From assembly GCF_000576425.1 (NCBI RefSeq), contig NZ_KK069996.1, positions 77,846 through 141,845 of the forward strand: 64,000 nt of DNA. Reading direction: 5' to 3'. This document shows positions 17,136-26,391 of the stretch, in pieces; position 1 is the first letter of the stretch, and each line of letters starts with the position of its first letter. A program made the position numbers and the translations under genes. The notes under the pieces were generated by a model. The model searched no databases. It saw nothing but the letters and a program-made list of their open reading frames with translations, and was not told the origin of the DNA. The stretch comes from Brachybacterium phenoliresistens. GTDB lineage: Bacteria; Actinomycetota; Actinomycetes; Actinomycetales; Dermabacteraceae.

Positions 17136-18131
17136 GTGGATACCGACGCCTTCATCGCCGTGCACCGCGAGGACTGGGACCGCCTGGATGCGCTGACGCG
17201 CCGGCGGGATCTGGACGCCGACGGCATCGACGAGCTGATCGCCCTGTACCAGCGGGTGGCGACCCAGCTGTCGACCGTCCGCTCGACCAACCCGGACCCG
17301 ACCCTCACGGCGCGCCTGTCGATGATCCTGAACCGGGCCCGGCTGCGCATCACCGGGGCCCGGGTGCCGATGTGGGCGCACCTGCGACGCACCCTCTGGG
17401 ACGACGTGCCCGCCGCGCTCTACGACGCGCGCTGGGCCGTGGCCCTGTGCGCAGGCCTCCTGCTGCTGTCGACGCTGGTGTCCGGGCTCTGGTTCGGTCT
17501 GGACGCGGACGCCCGCGAGGCCGTCGTCCCGGCCTCCCAGCAGCGGCTGCTGGCCCAGCGCGACTTCGTGGCCTACTACTTCCAGGGCGATGCGAGCGGC
17601 TTCGCCGCCCAGGTGTGGACCAACAACGCGTGGATCACCGTGCAGGCCGTGGTCTTCGGCGTCACGGGCTTCTGGCCGGTGCTCATGCTCCTGCAGAACG
17701 GACTGAACATCGGCCTGTCCGCCGGCGTGATGGCCGCCCACGGGAGCCTGGGCACGTTCTTCGTGTTCATCCTCCCGCACGGCCTGCTCGAGATGACCTG
17801 CGTGTGCGTGGGCGCCGGAGCGGGGCTGCGGATGTTCTGGTCCTGGGTGCGCCCCGGGGACCTGCCGCGCTCCTGGGCCCTGGCTCGGTCCGCGCGCGCC
17901 CTGGTCACGGTCGCCATCGGCCTGGTGCCGGTGCTGCTGGTCGCCGGGCTGGTGGAGGCCTTCGTGACCCCCTCGAGCCTGCCGGCGCCGGTGCGCCTGG
18001 GCATCGGCATCGTGCTGTGGGCCGGGTTCCTCGCGGTGGCGCTGGTGCGGGGACGGCAGGTCCACCGTGACGGGATGAGCGGGGACCTGTCCGAGGACAT
18101 CGTCGGCGACCGGGTGGCGGTCGCGGCCTGA
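17136..18131 (+). CDS. Stage II sporulation protein M-like (SpoIIM/DUF95) membrane protein
   Basis: A 331-residue integral membrane protein with a soluble N-terminal helical region of ~100 residues, then about five membrane segments. Family patterns include FVAYYFQGD, WTNNAWITVQA and LPHGLLEMTCVCVGAGAGLRM. SpoIIM in Bacillus works in peptidoglycan remodelling during engulfment; actinobacterial relatives beside MoxR/DUF58 have no established role. GTG 17136 is supported by a -10 hexamer 7 nt upstream and by family length. Confidence 0.87.
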   Translation: MDTDAFIAVHREDWDRLDALTRRRDLDADGIDELIALYQRVATQLSTVRSTNPDPTLTARLSMILNRARLRITGARVPMWAHLRRTLWDDVPAALYDARWAVALCAGLLLLSTLVSGLWFGLDADAREAVVPASQQRLLAQRDFVAYYFQGDASGFAAQVWTNNAWITVQAVVFGVTGFWPVLMLLQNGLNIGLSAGVMAAHGSLGTFFVFILPHGLLEMTCVCVGAGAGLRMFWSWVRPGDLPRSWALARSARALVTVAIGLVPVLLVAGLVEAFVTPSSLPAPVRLGIGIVLWAGFLAVALVRGRQVHRDGMSGDLSEDIVGDRVAVAA

Positions 18132-18545
18132 GCCGCCTTCCCCCGCCCCGAGGCCGTGCGCCTGCCGCTGCCGCTGGTCGATGGCCTCGGCACGGACCGG
18201 GCGATGCTCGCCGTCGCCCGGTATCCTCACACGTACAACTCACGGGCTCTGTCTCGGCACCTGCCGCGCATCCACGCCGCCCCCGCGGCGCGTGGTCGCC
18301 GCAGCACGAGAGGACCCTCCCAGGGCACATCCCGAGAGATTCGACGCCCTCACCGCCGCGCTCGTGCGCGGCGTGCAGGAACGCGACGGGCTGATCGGTC
18401 CCGTCCTTTCTCGGCTCCGCGGCGAGCAGGCCCGGCACCGACGCGGGCCGGTCGGACTCCCGGGATCCGCACGTCGCCGCCCGGGCCGCGACATCGCCGC
18501 GGCCCCCTCGACCCCGCGGTGGATCCGGGAGGAGCCGTGGTCGCC
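18132..18545. other. 414-bp gap between convergent genes; possible structured transcript
   Basis: No gene is assigned here. On the plus strand TATCCT (18222-18227) fits the local -10 pattern. Downstream are a bulged hairpin at 18272-18295 (CCACG/CGTGG arms) and an 8-bp hairpin at 18354-18373 (CGCCGCGC, loop TCGT, GCGCGGCG). A weak open frame from GTG 18292 runs into the antisense of the DUF58 gene and has no ribosome-binding site. A GGAGGAG followed by GTG at 18537 also reads into that antisense. This could be an unannotated non-coding RNA, a leader, or simply a long convergent spacer. Confidence 0.35.
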
Positions 18546-19844
18546 TCAGAGCCGTCCCGCGGCCTTGAGCCGGAGGTACTCGTCGGCCAGCGCCTGCGGC
18601 AGCGCCTCCGGGCCGGCGTCGACGACATGGGCTCCGCATCGGCTGAGCGCCTGCGCCGCCCCGTCCCGCTCCAGACCGGTGCGGGCGGCGGCCGCCGCCC
18701 GGTAGACGGCCTCGGCGTCGTCGCGACCGGCGGCGAGCGCCTCCAGAGAGGGGTCGGCGACGGAGGCGACCACCAGCGGGTGCGAGGCCGCCAGCCGGGA
18801 GGCCACCGGCAGCAGCCCCTGCTCGACGAGGGAGGGCTCCACCGGAGTCAGCAGCACCACCAGGGCATGGCGGCGGGTGCGGGCTGCGACCTCGGCGGCG
18901 ACCCGCTCCCAGTCGGTCTCCACGAGGGCGGGCTGCACGGGCGAGGTCGCGGCGACCACGTCGTGCAGCACGGTGCGGGGGCTGGAGCCCGCCACCGAGA
19001 CATGGGGGATCCGGTCGATGCACAGCACGTCCACGCGGTCCCCGGCCTCGGTCGCGAGCGCCGTCAGCAGGAGCGCGGCGTCCAGGGCGGCGTCCAGCCG
19101 CGGCTCCTCGCCGATGCGGGCGGCGGAGGTGCGGGAGGTGTCCACCACCACCAGCACGTGCCGATCCCGCTCGGGACGCCAGGTGCGCACGACGACGCTG
19201 CGCCGCCGGGCGGTGGCCCGCCAGTCGATGGAACGGACGTCGTCGCCGTCGACGAAGTCGCGCAGGGAGTCGAACTCGGTGCCCTGCCCGCGCTGATGCA
19301 CCGCAGCCAGGCCCTCCAGCTCGCGCAGGCGCCGCACCCGGGAGGGCAGGTGCTTGCGCGAGGCGAAGGCGTGCAGGGCCAGCAGCGTCCCGGGCACCTC
19401 GGGCCGGGCGGAGCGGCGGGCCAGCCCCCAGGGCGACAGGGAGTCCACCACGACCGCGCGCGAGGAGTGCGGGCCGCGGCGGGTGGGCGTGAAGGTCTGG
19501 GCGACGGCGCGGCGCTCGCCGCCGGGCACGGTGAGGCGGGTGCGCTGCGCGGCCAGGCCCGCGGTCGGGTTCCAGGCGTCGCGCAGGTGGAGCACCGCCC
19601 GGCGGGTGCCGGGGTTGGTCACCAGCAGGCGACCGTCGGCGCTGCTGCCCAGCCGCACCTGGCCGGGGTTCTCCCGCCGCACCCGCAGGGTGCGGGGATC
19701 GGCCGTGCGCAGCAGGTCCGTGCCGATCAGCGCGCACCAGGCCAGGGCGCACGCCAGCAGCGTCCAGGCGCTGGGCCACAGCAGCAGGAACGGCGCGGCC
19801 GCCAGGGCGGTCAGCGCGCCGGGGACCGTCAGGGAGATGCGCAC
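18546..19844 (-). CDS. DUF58 domain-containing protein
   Basis: A 432-residue protein with two N-terminal membrane helices (about 5-45), a beta-rich middle region, the DUF58 signature (RGQGTEFDSLRDFVDGDDVRSIDWRATAR) near residue 200, and a vWA-like domain (VLVVVDTSRTS, a MIDAS-like DxS pattern). DUF58 proteins are standard partners of MoxR ATPases. The GTG start lies 7 bp after the MoxR stop; it is the last gene of a five-gene operon. Probably a substrate or metal-dependent adaptor for MoxR at the membrane. Confidence 0.92.
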   Translation of the reverse strand: MRISLTVPGALTALAAAPFLLLWPSAWTLLACALAWCALIGTDLLRTADPRTLRVRRENPGQVRLGSSADGRLLVTNPGTRRAVLHLRDAWNPTAGLAAQRTRLTVPGGERRAVAQTFTPTRRGPHSSRAVVVDSLSPWGLARRSARPEVPGTLLALHAFASRKHLPSRVRRLRELEGLAAVHQRGQGTEFDSLRDFVDGDDVRSIDWRATARRRSVVVRTWRPERDRHVLVVVDTSRTSAARIGEEPRLDAALDAALLLTALATEAGDRVDVLCIDRIPHVSVAGSSPRTVLHDVVAATSPVQPALVETDWERVAAEVAARTRRHALVVLLTPVEPSLVEQGLLPVASRLAASHPLVVASVADPSLEALAAGRDDAEAVYRAAAAARTGLERDGAAQALSRCGAHVVDAGPEALPQALADEYLRLKAAGRL

Positions 19845-19851
19845 GACGGCC

Positions 19852-20841
19852 TCAGCGGGGGACCGGCACGGAGGCCAGGGTGGCGGCGAGCACCGCGGCG
19901 ACCTGCGTGCCCTCGAGCTCGGCCTCGGTGGTCAGGCGCACCCGGTGGGAGAGGGTGGCCGGGGCCATCGTCTTCACGTCGTCGGGGGTGATGAAGTCGC
20001 GGCCGCCCAGGTACGCCCACGCCCGGGCGGTGCGCAGCAGGGCGATGGCCCCGCGGGGCGAGACGCCCAGCTGCAGGCTCGGGGAGCGGCGGGTGGCCCG
20101 GCACACCTCGACGATGTACTGCAGGACGGCGTCCTCGGCGCGGACCCGCGCGACGTCCTCCTGGGCCGCGTGCAGGGAGGCGGCATCGGCCACCGCGCGC
20201 AGCCCCGCCCCGGCGAGGTCCGAGGTCGAGAAGCCCGCCGCGTGGCGGCGCAGCACGTCCAGCTCGTCCTCCCGGCCCGGCAGCGGCAGCACGGCCTTGA
20301 GCAGGAAGCGGTCCAGCTGGGCCTCGGGCAGCGCGTAGGTGCCGTCGAACTCGATCGGGTTCTGGGTGGCGACCACGAGGAACGGCTCCGGCAGGGGCCG
20401 GCTGGCGCCGTCGACGGTCACCTGGCGCTCCTCCATGGCCTCCAGCAGCGCGGACTGCGTCTTCGGCGGGGTGCGGTTGATCTCGTCCGCCAGCAGGAGG
20501 TTGGTGAACACGGGGCCCTCGCGGAAGACGAGGTCGCTGGTGGCGTTGTCGTAGATGAGGGAGCCGGTGACGTCGCCCGGCATCATGTCCGGGGTGAACT
20601 GGACGCGGCGCATCTGGACGTCGAGCGAGGCCGCCAGGGAGCGGACCAGCAGCGTCTTGGCGACGCCGGGAACCCCTTCGAGCAGCACGTGGCCGCGGCA
20701 CAGCAGGGCGACGACGAGGCTGGTCACGGCGGCGTCCTGGCCCACGACGGCCTTGTGGATCTCGGTGCTGAGCGCCGCCATGCGCTCGCGGTGGCGGGGG
20801 TCGGCGAGCTGCTCGGTCCCGGGGGCGGGCTGGTCGGTCAT
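19852..20841 (-). CDS. MoxR family AAA+ ATPase
   Basis: A 329-residue AAA+ chaperone-like ATPase. Walker A is GVPGVAKT, Walker B is LLADEINR, sensor 1 is VVATQNPIEFDG, and the arginine-rich QLDRFLL region and sensor 2 (PRGAIALLRTARAWA) follow. MoxR proteins remodel or insert cofactors into vWA partners; the DUF58 protein encoded next is the likely partner. Its ATG overlaps the DUF4350 stop by one base, with AAGGAG upstream. Confidence 0.95.
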   Translation of the reverse strand: MTDQPAPGTEQLADPRHRERMAALSTEIHKAVVGQDAAVTSLVVALLCRGHVLLEGVPGVAKTLLVRSLAASLDVQMRRVQFTPDMMPGDVTGSLIYDNATSDLVFREGPVFTNLLLADEINRTPPKTQSALLEAMEERQVTVDGASRPLPEPFLVVATQNPIEFDGTYALPEAQLDRFLLKAVLPLPGREDELDVLRRHAAGFSTSDLAGAGLRAVADAASLHAAQEDVARVRAEDAVLQYIVEVCRATRRSPSLQLGVSPRGAIALLRTARAWAYLGGRDFITPDDVKTMAPATLSHRVRLTTEAELEGTQVAAVLAATLASVPVPR

Positions 20842-22055
20842 CAGGAGATCTCCTTCTCGAGGCGGTCCAGGTCATGGGCCAGGCGGACGAGCTCGCGGTC
20901 GTCGGCGACGGGGGTGGGTCCGAGCAGCCGGTGCAGCTGGGCCGCATCGAGCTCGGTGTGGGGCGCGAGGGCGTCGACCAGGGCGTCGCGGCGGGTCTCG
21001 CGGCGGATCCCCAGACGGTGCGCGAGCCGCGTCGAGGCGGCCGAGCGCAGTGCCCGGGCGGCGCTGTCCCGGGCGTGGGCACGGTGCATCAGCCGGCCGC
21101 GGCCGATGGTCAGCTCGTGGGCCCGCACGCTCACCGGCAGCGGCTCGACCACGACGGGGCCGTGGCGCCGGGAGACGGCCAGCAGCACGAGGGCGGTCAC
21201 GACCAGCAGCCACAGGGCCAGCGGCGCGGCCCAGCCGGGGATGCGGTCCAGCAGCGTGGGGCCCAGCGAGGACATCGGATCCCCGGCGGAGGGGATGTAC
21301 CAGCCCAGCCCCTGCGGATCGGCCAGGGAGTTCAGCGCCAGGGCGGGGGCGTCGAGGGTGCCGATCCGGTCGTTGGTGAGCAGGCTCGCCGAGCCCAGCA
21401 CGACGACGCCGTCCGCGACCACGACGGCGCTGCCGTCGCCGTGGTCGAAGCAGCCCGCGGCCCCGTCGGGGACGGTGTAGTAGGTGTCGTGGCCGGAGAC
21501 CTCGGCCACGGGCCGCAGCTGCAGGCTGCGGGCGCCGAAGGCGGCGGGGCCGCAGCCCGCCCCGGCCCGCAGGAGGGTCGGCTCGTCGGTGGTCCCGGCG
21601 GGACGCACCCCGGGGGCGAAGGCCGTGGCGGTCACGAAGTCGGGCTGGAGCAGCACCAGGCGGCCCCCGCCCTCCTCGCGGGCGGTGCGCAGCAGGTCGA
21701 CCTGGGCGGCGCCGAGGAGGTTCGGGGCGGTGACCAGCACCGTGCCTCCGGCGCGGAGGGTCTCGGCGGCATCGGCCGTGCGCCGCTGCGGCGTGACCTC
21801 GGTGCCGAGGTCCTCCAGGACGCGGACGGCGGCCAGGGATCCCTGCGGGCTGGGGGCGTCCGGCTCGAGCGGCCCGTCCCGGTACGAGCCCCGCAGCACG
21901 GAGACCATCACGGTCGCCAGCAGGGCGAGGACCAGGACGGCGACGAGCAGTCCGTTGCGGGGCGGGGGCTGCTCCGCGCCGCCCTGCGAGGATCCGGCGG
22001 CGCCGGCGGCGGGCCCGCTCGTCGGGGCCGGGGCGAGGAGGCCGCCGGCGCTCAT
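20841..22055 (-). CDS. DUF4350 domain-containing membrane protein
   Basis: A 404-residue protein with a membrane helix near residues 35-55 (LLVAVLVLALLATVMVSVL), an extracytoplasmic DUF4350 domain (SPQGSLAAVRVLEDLGTEV, GGTVLVTAPNLLG), a second helix near 265-285 (APLALWLLVVTALVLLAV), then a cytoplasmic helical tail. DUF4350 proteins sit between MoxR and DUF4129 genes in actinobacteria. Start and stop overlap both neighbours by 4 and 1 bases. No biochemical role is known. Confidence 0.88.
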   Translation of the reverse strand: MSAGGLLAPAPTSGPAAGAAGSSQGGAEQPPPRNGLLVAVLVLALLATVMVSVLRGSYRDGPLEPDAPSPQGSLAAVRVLEDLGTEVTPQRRTADAAETLRAGGTVLVTAPNLLGAAQVDLLRTAREEGGGRLVLLQPDFVTATAFAPGVRPAGTTDEPTLLRAGAGCGPAAFGARSLQLRPVAEVSGHDTYYTVPDGAAGCFDHGDGSAVVVADGVVVLGSASLLTNDRIGTLDAPALALNSLADPQGLGWYIPSAGDPMSSLGPTLLDRIPGWAAPLALWLLVVTALVLLAVSRRHGPVVVEPLPVSVRAHELTIGRGRLMHRAHARDSAARALRSAASTRLAHRLGIRRETRRDALVDALAPHTELDAAQLHRLLGPTPVADDRELVRLAHDLDRLEKEIS

Positions 22056-22672
22056 GCGTCGACCTCGGCGAGATCGGGCCGCGTCTGGGCGACGTACTCG
22101 ACCAGGCGGACGGCGTCCTGCGCCGGCTTCGCGCCGACGGGCCGGCGCGAGTAGGCGGCGGTGTCGAAGGCCGCCGCGGCGTGCTCGAGGCGGCGGTGCA
22201 GGTCCGGGAAGGGGCGGGCGGCGCCGGCGGCGACCTCCCGCGCGGTCATGCCGGCGCTGACCTCGATCAGGGTGCGCTCGTCGAGGTCCCGCACCAGGGA
22301 GCGCAGGGCGAGGACCACCGCGTCGTCATGGCGCCCGGCATCCAGCGCGGTGCGGGCGCGCACGCGCAGCTCGGCGGCATCGGCGGTCTCCGCGGCGTCC
22401 AGCGCGGCGGAGACGCTCAGCGCCCCGGACCGGCGCAGCCATCCGGTGCGCCGCACGACCAGGGCGACCAGCAGGGCGAGGACCCCGGCGGCGAGGACCA
22501 GCAGCGCCCAGTGCACGGGGGTCGCCTCCGGCAGGTCGGCGGTGATGCGGGCGACGAGGCTGTCGAACAGGTGCAGCAGCCAGGCGACGAACCCGTCGCC
22601 GGTGCGGTACTCGTCCCGGGAGAGCTCCTCGAGGATCCGCCGCCGGGCCTCGTCCGGGTCGACGGGGCTCAC
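22052..22672 (-). CDS. DUF4129 domain-containing membrane protein
   Basis: A 206-residue protein with one membrane helix (WALLVLAAGVLALLVALVV) and the C-terminal DUF4129 domain, which ends in the typical pattern FDTAAYSRRPVGA. I chose GTG 22672 because it overlaps the upstream stop (GTGA) and has GGAGGGG about 8 nt before it; ATG 22690 would put that ribosome-binding site inside the gene. Related domains are found fused to transglutaminases, suggesting work on envelope proteins, but this is not established here. Confidence 0.88.
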   Translation of the reverse strand: MSPVDPDEARRRILEELSRDEYRTGDGFVAWLLHLFDSLVARITADLPEATPVHWALLVLAAGVLALLVALVVRRTGWLRRSGALSVSAALDAAETADAAELRVRARTALDAGRHDDAVVLALRSLVRDLDERTLIEVSAGMTAREVAAGAARPFPDLHRRLEHAAAAFDTAAYSRRPVGAKPAQDAVRLVEYVAQTRPDLAEVDA

Positions 22673-23835
22673 GCCGCGGACCCCTCCCACGAGGCCTCCG
22701 CCGCGACGGCGTTCAGCTCGACGTCCCAGGCCTCATGGCGCATCCGGGTGTCGGCGTACAGCGTGGTGATGCCCGCGGAGAGGAACGGGGCGGTGAGGAT
22801 GATGGCGAGGTAGGCGCCGAGCATCGAGATCACCATCATGAGGATCATCGCGGGGACCATCGCGGAGAAGTTCGTCGCCAGCAGGATCGCGATGTACACG
22901 ATCGCGGCGATGGTGCCCAGCACCCCGGACAGCGCCTGCTGCGCCGCGAGGTAGAGGATGTACACGAGCGCCCCGATGCCCAGCACGCGCAGGGAGCGCC
23001 GGCCGCGGGTGAGGGCGAGGGAGCGGCGCAACGCCCCGATCGGCCCCACCGGCTCGACGGCCAGCGCCGGGACGGCCAGCAGCAGGCGGAAGGCGACGTA
23101 CACCGTGCCCAGCAGCCCCAGGACGATGCCCAGCACGAACGGCGCGATGGTCCACCAGTGCGCCTCCTGGACGATCAGCAGCGGCAGGCCCGCCAGGATC
23201 GGCAGCAGGACCATGGGGATCGCGGAGACGATCGCGGTGAGCAGCCCGAGGAGGACGGCGGCCACGCCGCGGCGGCGCAGGAGGGCCCGCATCCCGGCCT
23301 GGGTCGCCGCGGTGCCGACGGCCTCGTCGATCGTGATGCGGGCCAGGACCAGCGTCACGAGCTGCGTGGCCACCAGGGACACCAGCGCCGCGGCCACGCT
23401 CGAGAGGATGATCGCGTACATCTCGGAGGGGGAGAACTCGACGCCGGACGCGGTCGGATCCGCGACGGGATCGGAGAGGACCTGCAGCTGCGTCATGGTC
23501 GGGATCATGCCCGCCCCCTGGAACAGGGAGGTCAGCACGAAGGCGATCCCGAAGACCACGGCGCTCAGCCCCAGCACCAGCCGGGGGCGCACGCGGTAGA
23601 TCCGGACCGCCGCGCCGAGCACCTCGCCCAGGCCCATCGGCCGCAGCGGGAACATCGGCACGCGCGCCACGAGCTCGCGCTGCAGGGGGCTGCCGCCGGG
23701 CGGGGCCCCGCCGTACCGGCGGGGCGATGCGGCGGCCCCCGATGCCTGCTCGGAGGCGCCGGCGCTCCAGGGCGAGGGCGGGGCCTCCGGCTCCGGGGGC
23801 GGGGGCTGACCCGGGGCGGACCACGATGTGCTCAT
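22669..23835 (-). CDS. Multi-pass membrane protein (glycerophosphodiester phosphodiesterase membrane-domain-like)
   Basis: A 388-residue protein with a Pro/Ala/Ser-rich cytoplasmic N-terminus of ~60 residues (MSTSWSAPGQPPPPEPEA) and about six to seven membrane helices with Gly/Ala-rich bundles (ALRRSLALTRGRRSLRVLGIG between them). It resembles the membrane-only relatives of GdpP/GlpQ-type proteins; no catalytic domain is present. It heads the DUF4129-DUF4350-MoxR-DUF58 operon. Start ATG 23835 has GGAGGAGGAG upstream. Confidence 0.8.
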   Translation of the reverse strand: MSTSWSAPGQPPPPEPEAPPSPWSAGASEQASGAAASPRRYGGAPPGGSPLQRELVARVPMFPLRPMGLGEVLGAAVRIYRVRPRLVLGLSAVVFGIAFVLTSLFQGAGMIPTMTQLQVLSDPVADPTASGVEFSPSEMYAIILSSVAAALVSLVATQLVTLVLARITIDEAVGTAATQAGMRALLRRRGVAAVLLGLLTAIVSAIPMVLLPILAGLPLLIVQEAHWWTIAPFVLGIVLGLLGTVYVAFRLLLAVPALAVEPVGPIGALRRSLALTRGRRSLRVLGIGALVYILYLAAQQALSGVLGTIAAIVYIAILLATNFSAMVPAMILMMVISMLGAYLAIILTAPFLSAGITTLYADTRMRHEAWDVELNAVAAEASWEGSAA

Positions 23836-24003
23836 CGCTGCTCCTCCTCCTATGCGCGGGTGCGCGTCGGCGAACCTGACCCGTTCACCGTACGAGGCCG
23901 CCGACGGTGCCTCGATCCGACGAAGGTCGAGAGCGCGCCCGCCGCCGGTCGGCGCCTGCCGCGCCCGGGAGGGGGCCTGCGACCGCTCGGCCTCGCCCGA
24001 TGG

Positions 24004-24009
24004 CACAAT
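24004..24009 (+). promoter_or_regulatory. -10 hexamer for a leaderless mtrA transcript
   Basis: CACAAT ends 6 nt before ATG 24016. A GAGG lies too close to the ATG (2 nt) to be a good ribosome-binding site, so a leaderless message is more likely. Confidence 0.5.
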
Positions 24010-24015
24010 GAGGCC

Positions 24016-24702
24016 ATGACGACGCCTTCTCGAATCCTCGTGGTGGACGACGACCAGGCCATCGCCGAGATGGTCGGGATCGTCCTGCGCGGCAAGGGCT
24101 TCGAGGTCGTGACCACTCCCGACGGGGCCTCCGCGCTCGAGGCCTTCGGGCAGGTGAGGCCGGACCTCGTGCTGCTGGACCTGATGCTCCCGGGCATGGA
24201 CGGGATCGAGGTGTGCCGGCGGCTGCGCCGCGACTCCGGGGTCCCCGTGATCATGCTGACGGCCCGGTCGGACACCGCCGATGTGGTCGAGGGTCTCGAG
24301 GCCGGGGCCGACGACTACCTCACCAAGCCCTTCGAGCCCGACGAGCTGGTCGCCCGGATCAAGGCGCGCGTGCGCCGCTCGGACACCCCCAGCACCGAGA
24401 CGCTCACCATCGGCGAGGTGGTGATCGACGTCGACGGCCATGTGGTGCGCCGGGCGGGGGAGGTCGTGCCCCTGACCCCGCTGGAGTTCGACCTGCTCAC
24501 CCAGCTCGCCCGCAAGCCCTGGCAGGTGTTCACCCGCGAGGTGCTCCTGCGCGACGTGTGGGGATATCGCCACGCCGCGGACACCCGGCTGGTCAACGTG
24601 CACGTCCAGCGGCTGCGCTCGAAGATCGAGCGCGACCCCGAGAACCCGCGCGTCGTGGTGACGGTGCGCGGGGTGGGCTACCGCGCCGGCACCGAGGGCT
24701 GA
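24016..24702 (+). CDS. mtrA: MtrA response regulator
   Basis: A 228-residue OmpR-family regulator. The receiver domain has the acidic triad (VVDDD, residues 11-13), phosphoacceptor Asp55 in LLDLMLPGMDG, and the conserved Lys in TKPFEPDE. The winged-helix domain shows GEVVPLTPLEFDLLTQLAR and VNVHVQRLRSKIE. MtrA is the essential actinobacterial regulator linking cell division, cell-wall metabolism and DNA replication. Followed by mtrB and lpqB in the standard order. Confidence 0.97.
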   Translation: MTTPSRILVVDDDQAIAEMVGIVLRGKGFEVVTTPDGASALEAFGQVRPDLVLLDLMLPGMDGIEVCRRLRRDSGVPVIMLTARSDTADVVEGLEAGADDYLTKPFEPDELVARIKARVRRSDTPSTETLTIGEVVIDVDGHVVRRAGEVVPLTPLEFDLLTQLARKPWQVFTREVLLRDVWGYRHAADTRLVNVHVQRLRSKIERDPENPRVVVTVRGVGYRAGTEG

Positions 24703-24708
24703 GCCAGG

Positions 24709-26391
24709 GTGGTCCCGTCCGGCGAGGGCGATGCGGAGCATCGCAGGCTGGACCCGCGGCGCTGGTCGCTCGCCGCGCGGGTGGTCTCGGTGACCATCGT
24801 GATGGCGATGGTCTCCATCCTCGGGGTGGGCGCCTATCTCTCCTCCGTGATCGCCGAGGGACTGTTCGAGCAGCGCCAGGAGCGCGTCCTGGACGAGTCC
24901 GCGTCCCTGCGCTCCGGGCTCATCGGCCGCCTGCAGCAGTCCGTGGGCACCACCTCGACGCAGCAGCGCGACTCCGCGACGGAGTTCATCACCACGGTGC
25001 GGCAGGACAGCGACGGCTCGGGCCGGCAGGCGGCGCTGGTGCCCGTGGACTCCACCGGCGGCATCGTGCCGATCTCCACGGACCGCGACGTACTGGGGCT
25101 GGTGCAGGAGCAGGCCGGCGACGACTTCGCCGCCGCGATCACCGAGGAGCCCGACGCGCTGACCTACCGCAGCGTCGCCCTCGACGGCGAGGACGGCCGG
25201 CAGGAGCCGGGGATCCTGGTGGGCACGCGCGTCACCGTCCCCGGCAGCGGCAGCTACGACTTCTACCTCGTCTACTCCCTCGGCGAGGAGCAGCGCACCC
25301 TCGCCTTCGTCCAGCGGGTCATGATCGGCGGCTTCGCGGTCCTGCTGGCGCTGATGGTCGGGGTCGCCTTCGTCGTCTCCAAGCTCGTGACCGTGCCCCT
25401 GCAGAGGGCCGCCTCGGCCGCCGAGCGTCTCGCCGAAGGCGACCTGACCAGCCGTGTCGAGGTGCAGGGCGGGGACGAGCTGGCACGGGTGGGGGAGTCC
25501 TTCAACGACATGGCGCAGAGCCTCGAGCAGAAGGTGCAGGACCTCACCGAGCTGTCGCACGTCCAGCAGCGCTTCGTCTCGGACGTCTCCCACGAGCTGC
25601 GCACCCCGCTGACCACGATCCGGATGGCGACCTCCGTGCTCGAGGCGCGCCGCGAGGACTTCGCCCCCGAGATCGCCCGGACCACCGAGCTGCTCTCGGC
25701 CCAGGTGCGTCGCTTCGACACGCTCCTGGCGGACCTGCTGGAGATCTCGCGCTTCGACTCCGGCGCCGCCATGCTGGAGGCGCGGCGCGAGGACATGGAC
25801 GCCCTGGTCCGCTCCGCGATCGACGACATCCGCCCGCTCGCCGGGAGCCAGGGCGTGGTGATCCGGCTGGACCAGTCCGGCGACGCCGATGCCGTCGTCG
25901 ACCGCCGCCGCATCGACCGGATCCTGCGCAACCTGCTGACCAATGCGATCGAGCACGGCGCAGGGCACCCGGTGCACGTGCAGACCGGGGCGGACCACGA
26001 CGCGGTGGCCGTGGTCGTGCAGGACTTCGGCCACGGCATCTCCCCGCAGGACGCCAGCCGGGTGTTCGAGCGGTTCTGGCGCGCGGATCCCTCGCGCGCC
26101 CGCACCCTGGGCGGCACCGGGCTGGGCCTGGCGATCTCCGCCGAGGACGCCCATCTCCACGGCGGCTGGCTGCAGGCGTGGGGCAGCCCGGGGGAGGGCG
26201 CCGTGTTCCGCCTGACCGTGCCGCGCCGCCCCGGGGCGCCGCTGCGGCGCTCCCCGGTGCCGCTGGAGCGCCCCTTCACCCTGGTCGAGCCGTCCTCCGG
26301 GGAGGGCGCCGCGGCGCCCTGCCCGCTGTCGGAGCCGGTCCCGGTGCGGCCCGACGATCTCCCGGTGATCGATCCCGAGGAGGACCGATGA
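24709..26391 (+). CDS. mtrB: MtrB sensor histidine kinase
   Basis: A 560-residue membrane kinase that phosphorylates MtrA. Two membrane helices (about 25-47 and 207-227) flank an extracytoplasmic sensor domain; a HAMP domain follows, then the HisKA box FVSDVSHELRTPL with His295. The ATPase domain has the N box NLLTNAIEHG, a G1-like DFGHGIS and G2 GGTGLGLAI. GTG 24709, 6 bp after mtrA, is the start. The C-terminal ~70 residues are Pro/Glu-rich. The 3' end overlaps lpqB (ATGA). Confidence 0.96.
   Translation: MVPSGEGDAEHRRLDPRRWSLAARVVSVTIVMAMVSILGVGAYLSSVIAEGLFEQRQERVLDESASLRSGLIGRLQQSVGTTSTQQRDSATEFITTVRQDSDGSGRQAALVPVDSTGGIVPISTDRDVLGLVQEQAGDDFAAAITEEPDALTYRSVALDGEDGRQEPGILVGTRVTVPGSGSYDFYLVYSLGEEQRTLAFVQRVMIGGFAVLLALMVGVAFVVSKLVTVPLQRAASAAERLAEGDLTSRVEVQGGDELARVGESFNDMAQSLEQKVQDLTELSHVQQRFVSDVSHELRTPLTTIRMATSVLEARREDFAPEIARTTELLSAQVRRFDTLLADLLEISRFDSGAAMLEARREDMDALVRSAIDDIRPLAGSQGVVIRLDQSGDADAVVDRRRIDRILRNLLTNAIEHGAGHPVHVQTGADHDAVAVVVQDFGHGISPQDASRVFERFWRADPSRARTLGGTGLGLAISAEDAHLHGGWLQAWGSPGEGAVFRLTVPRRPGAPLRRSPVPLERPFTLVEPSSGEGAAAPCPLSEPVPVRPDDLPVIDPEEDR

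Noticed and set aside
18181-18705. Plus-strand open frame crossing the 414-bp gap into the antisense of the DUF58 gene
   Set aside because: No ribosome-binding site, no family and half of it is antisense to a clear gene; kept only as an unassigned region.
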